7,182 bases of DNA from Lysobacteraceae bacterium (GTDB lineage: Bacteria; Pseudomonadota; Gammaproteobacteria; Xanthomonadales; Xanthomonadaceae): the NCBI GenBank assembly GCA_003449195.1, contig DMID01000020.1, forward strand, positions 1 to 7,182. The letters are read 5' to 3'. Position numbers and translations under genes: made by a program. The notes under the pieces are model-generated. The model was not told the origin of the DNA and ran no database searches. It saw nothing but the letters and a program-made list of their open reading frames with translations. Numbering within the stretch: the first letter of the stretch is position 1; the number at the start of each line of letters is the position of its first letter. Positions 5,510 through 7,182 of the stretch are shown here, in pieces.

Positions 5510-6922
5510 ATGAATGCTTTCCCCGGATACGACCGCGAACTGGCCTGGCACTTCGACCCGGATCTGTTGCGCCGTTACGACAAGCCCGGCCCGCGCTACA
5601 CCTCCTACCCCACCGCGCCGCATTTCCATGACGGCTTCGGCGGCGAAGATCTGCGTGCCGCAGCCGGGCGAAGCCTGCAACTGCATCCGCAACGCGGCTT
5701 GTCGCTGTACGTGCATGTGCCGTATTGCCGCAACCCGTGTTTCTACTGCGGCTGCAACCGCGTCATCACCCGCAACGAGAGCCGCGGCCGCCCGTACGTG
5801 GAGCGCGTGCTGCGCGAGGCGGCGATGATCGCCCCGGTCTTTGCCGGGCGCGAAGTGGTGCAGCTGCATTTCGGAGGCGGCACGCCCAATTTCCTCTCGC
5901 CCGCCTTGCTGGGCGAGCTGGTGGCCGGGCTTGCCGGGCTGTTCCGTTTCAGCCAGAGCCCGGAGCGCGACATTTCGATCGAATTGGACCCGCGCACCGT
6001 CACCCCGGCCGATGTGGCCGAACTGGCCCGCATCGGCTTCAATCGCGCCAGCCTCGGCGTGCAGGATTTCGACCCGGAGGTGCAGCGCGCCATCAACCGC
6101 GTGCAGGGCGTGGACGAAACGCTGGCGATCATCCGTGCGTGCCGGGAGGCCGGCATGCGCTCGGTCAACGTCGACCTGATCTACGGCCTGCCGATGCAGA
6201 ACCTGTTCGGGTTTGCGCGCACGCTGGACATCGTGCTGGCGCAGCGGCCGGACCGGCTGGCGATCTACGGGTACGCGCATCTGCCGCAGATGTTCCGTGC
6301 GCAGAAGCAGATCGAGCAGGCCGACCTGCCCGACGCCGAGGCCCGGCTCAACCTGCTGGGGCTGGCCGTGCGCCACCTGTCCCGCGCGGGCTATCAATAC
6401 ATCGGCATGGACCATTTCGCGCTGCCCGGCGACGAGCTGGCGCGGGCACAGCGGCAGGGCAGCCTGCATCGCAATTTCATGGGTTACACCACGCATGCCG
6501 ATACCGACCTGTTGGGCATTGGCGTCAGCGCGATCAGCCACGTCGGCGACTGTTACGCGCAGAACCCGCGCACCCTGCCCGAATGGGAAGCCGCCCTCGA
6601 CGCGGGGAACCTGCCGACGTGGCGCGGCCTGCAGCTGGATGCGGACGACGAGATCCGCGCCGACCTGATCCAGCGCCTGATGTGCCAGGGCGAGGTGGAC
6701 ACGGCGGCCTTCGGCCAAAGCCACGGCCTCGACTTCGATGCGTATTTCGCGGAAGAGCTGGCATCGCTGCAACCCTTGCAGGCCGATGGCCTGGTCGAAC
6801 GCGATGGCGCGCGCATCCGCGCCACCCCGCAGGGCCGGCCCTTGCTGCGGCTGATCGCGATGTGTTTCGACCGTTACCTGCGCAAGCCGGATCAGCCCGC
6901 CCGTTATTCGAAGGCCATCTGA
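5510..6922 (+). CDS. hemN: Oxygen-independent coproporphyrinogen III dehydrogenase HemN (radical SAM)
   Basis: HemN oxidatively decarboxylates coproporphyrinogen III to protoporphyrinogen IX without O2, using S-adenosylmethionine radicals, in the cytoplasmic heme pathway. The 470-residue product fits the family (E. coli 457). It opens with DLLRRYDKPGPRYTSYPTAP (18-37), typical of true HemN. The radical SAM cluster motif C73-x3-C77-x2-C80 follows, with the extra C82 of true HemN (YCRNPCFYCGCNR). Y67 and H69 precede it as in the E. coli enzyme. The SAM-binding GGGTP is at 122-126, GVQDFDPEVQ at 183-192, and the HemN-specific YIGMDHFALP (297-306) and RNFMGYTTH (321-329) are present. These separate it from HemW/HemN-like heme chaperones. 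The start at 5510 is the only Met before the conserved region and adds about ten residues to the family N-terminus. No Shine-Dalgarno is apparent, which fits the possible leaderless start. Confidence 0.96.
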   Translation: MNAFPGYDRELAWHFDPDLLRRYDKPGPRYTSYPTAPHFHDGFGGEDLRAAAGRSLQLHPQRGLSLYVHVPYCRNPCFYCGCNRVITRNESRGRPYVERVLREAAMIAPVFAGREVVQLHFGGGTPNFLSPALLGELVAGLAGLFRFSQSPERDISIELDPRTVTPADVAELARIGFNRASLGVQDFDPEVQRAINRVQGVDETLAIIRACREAGMRSVNVDLIYGLPMQNLFGFARTLDIVLAQRPDRLAIYGYAHLPQMFRAQKQIEQADLPDAEARLNLLGLAVRHLSRAGYQYIGMDHFALPGDELARAQRQGSLHRNFMGYTTHADTDLLGIGVSAISHVGDCYAQNPRTLPEWEAALDAGNLPTWRGLQLDADDEIRADLIQRLMCQGEVDTAAFGQSHGLDFDAYFAEELASLQPLQADGLVERDGARIRATPQGRPLLRLIAMCFDRYLRKPDQPARYSKAI

Positions 6923-6942
6923 TCCGGCAACCCGAGGGGTGC

Positions 6943-6972
6943 TTGCCAAGGGTGGTTGTTAGTAGCAATACT
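6943..6972 (+). promoter_or_regulatory. Candidate lexA promoter (-35 and -10)
   Basis: TTGCCA at 6943-6948 matches the -35 consensus at five of six positions. AATACT at 6967-6972 matches the -10 at four of six, with an 18-bp spacer. The predicted start point (~6979) falls one base before the lexA ATG. The -10 and part of the spacer lie inside the LexA operator, so bound LexA would block RNA polymerase. Confidence 0.5.
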
Positions 6973-6978
6973 ACTAAC
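6958..6978 (+). promoter_or_regulatory. LexA operator (SOS box, xanthomonad type)
   Basis: Perfect 8-bp inverted arms, GTTAGTAG (6958-6965) and CTACTAAC (6971-6978), flank a 5-bp centre CAATA. The core fits TTAG-N6-TACTA (6959-6973), the LexA-binding pattern described for Xanthomonas and Xylella, and not the enteric CTG-N10-CAG box. It ends one base before the lexA start codon, which indicates autorepression relieved by DNA damage through RecA-stimulated LexA self-cleavage. Confidence 0.9.
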
Positions 6979-6979
6979 C

Positions 6980-7182
6980 ATGCAGCTGACCGATACCCAG
7001 CAGGCCATCCTCGGCATGATCGCCGAGCACATCGCACGCGACGGCTTGCCGCCGTCGCAGACCGAAATCGCCCGTGCATTCGGCTTCAAGGGCGTGCGCG
7101 CGGCCCAGTACCACCTCGAGGCGCTGGAGCAGGCCGGCGCGATCCGGCGCGTGCCCGGCCAGGCACGCGGCATCCGCCTGCT
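6980..7182 (+). CDS. lexA: SOS repressor LexA, N-terminal DNA-binding part (truncated by window edge)
   Basis: LexA represses SOS genes and is inactivated by RecA-dependent self-cleavage. The first 67 codons are present, corresponding to the winged helix-turn-helix domain. The cleavage site and the Ser/Lys dyad would lie beyond the right edge. MQLTDTQQAIL is followed by LPPSQTEIARAFGF (23-36), the recognition helix GVRAAQYHLEAL (38-49) and the wing end GQARGIRL (60-67). Compared with E. coli LexA, recognition-helix positions that contact DNA are changed (N41 to R, E44 to Q, E45 to Y by eye alignment). This agrees with the non-enteric operator directly upstream. No Shine-Dalgarno fits between operator and ATG; a start further downstream would remove conserved residues. 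In xanthomonads lexA is normally followed by recA and recX, which I would expect just outside the window. Confidence 0.96.
   Translation, partial: MQLTDTQQAILGMIAEHIARDGLPPSQTEIARAFGFKGVRAAQYHLEALEQAGAIRRVPGQARGIRL

Noticed and set aside
6926..6947. Inverted repeat GGCAA...TTGCC after hemN as a terminator
   Set aside because: The stem is only five base pairs with a 12-base loop and no T-run, and its right arm is better explained as the lexA -35 element.
5483..6949. Minus-strand open frame (488 codons) opposite hemN
   Set aside because: It mirrors hemN over its whole length, has no family motifs, and hemN on the plus strand is unambiguous.
1..7182. Hidden novel system, mobile element, CRISPR array or RNA gene
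   Set aside because: Nearly all of the window is accounted for by recognised families. The longest gaps are 112, 94, 70, 68 and 57 bp, with no transposase, direct-repeat array, tRNA-like fold or riboswitch-like conserved core that I can see.

Overview
The window is a G+C-rich chromosomal segment carrying mostly core genes. It most likely comes from a gammaproteobacterium of the Xanthomonadales (Xanthomonas/Lysobacter/Stenotrophomonas/Rhodanobacter-type). Two signals support this. The partial LexA at the right end has the GVRAAQYHLEAL recognition helix I associate with xanthomonad LexA. The matching TTAG-N6-TACTA operator, rather than the enteric CTG-N10-CAG box, lies directly in front of it. 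I cannot fix the genus.

Layout, left to right. Minus strand: the 5' end of mutS (mismatch recognition; runs off the left edge), preceded by a complete gene for a globin-coupled, DosC-like diguanylate cyclase (582-2012), with a compact hairpin just after its stop. A 112-bp divergent intergenic region follows. Plus strand: a cation diffusion facilitator metal exporter with a His-rich tail (2125-3138), pncC/cinA-type nicotinamide-nucleotide amidase (3233-3730), an AarF/UbiB-family ABC1 atypical kinase (3759-5441), hemN (5510-6922), and the 5' end of lexA (6980 to the right edge).

How the genes relate. pncC and the ubiB-like gene are 28 nt apart and probably co-transcribed. hemN has a TTGAT-N4-GTCAA site upstream that resembles an FNR/ANR box. 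It is placed where a class II activator would sit if transcription began at, or one base before, the hemN start codon. lexA has a good sigma-70-like promoter overlapped by its operator, leaving no room for a Shine-Dalgarno. It therefore looks autorepressed and possibly leaderless. A loose theme is oxygen and heme: a heme-globin cyclase, a ubiquinone-associated kinase-like protein, and an oxygen-independent heme biosynthesis enzyme. mutS and lexA form a DNA repair/SOS frame around it.

I see no mobile element, CRISPR array, tRNA, rRNA or clearly novel system. The points most worth checking are the promoter architectures of hemN and lexA, the substituted metal site and repeat-encoded His tail of the metal exporter, and the placement of ubiB-hemN between pncC and lexA.
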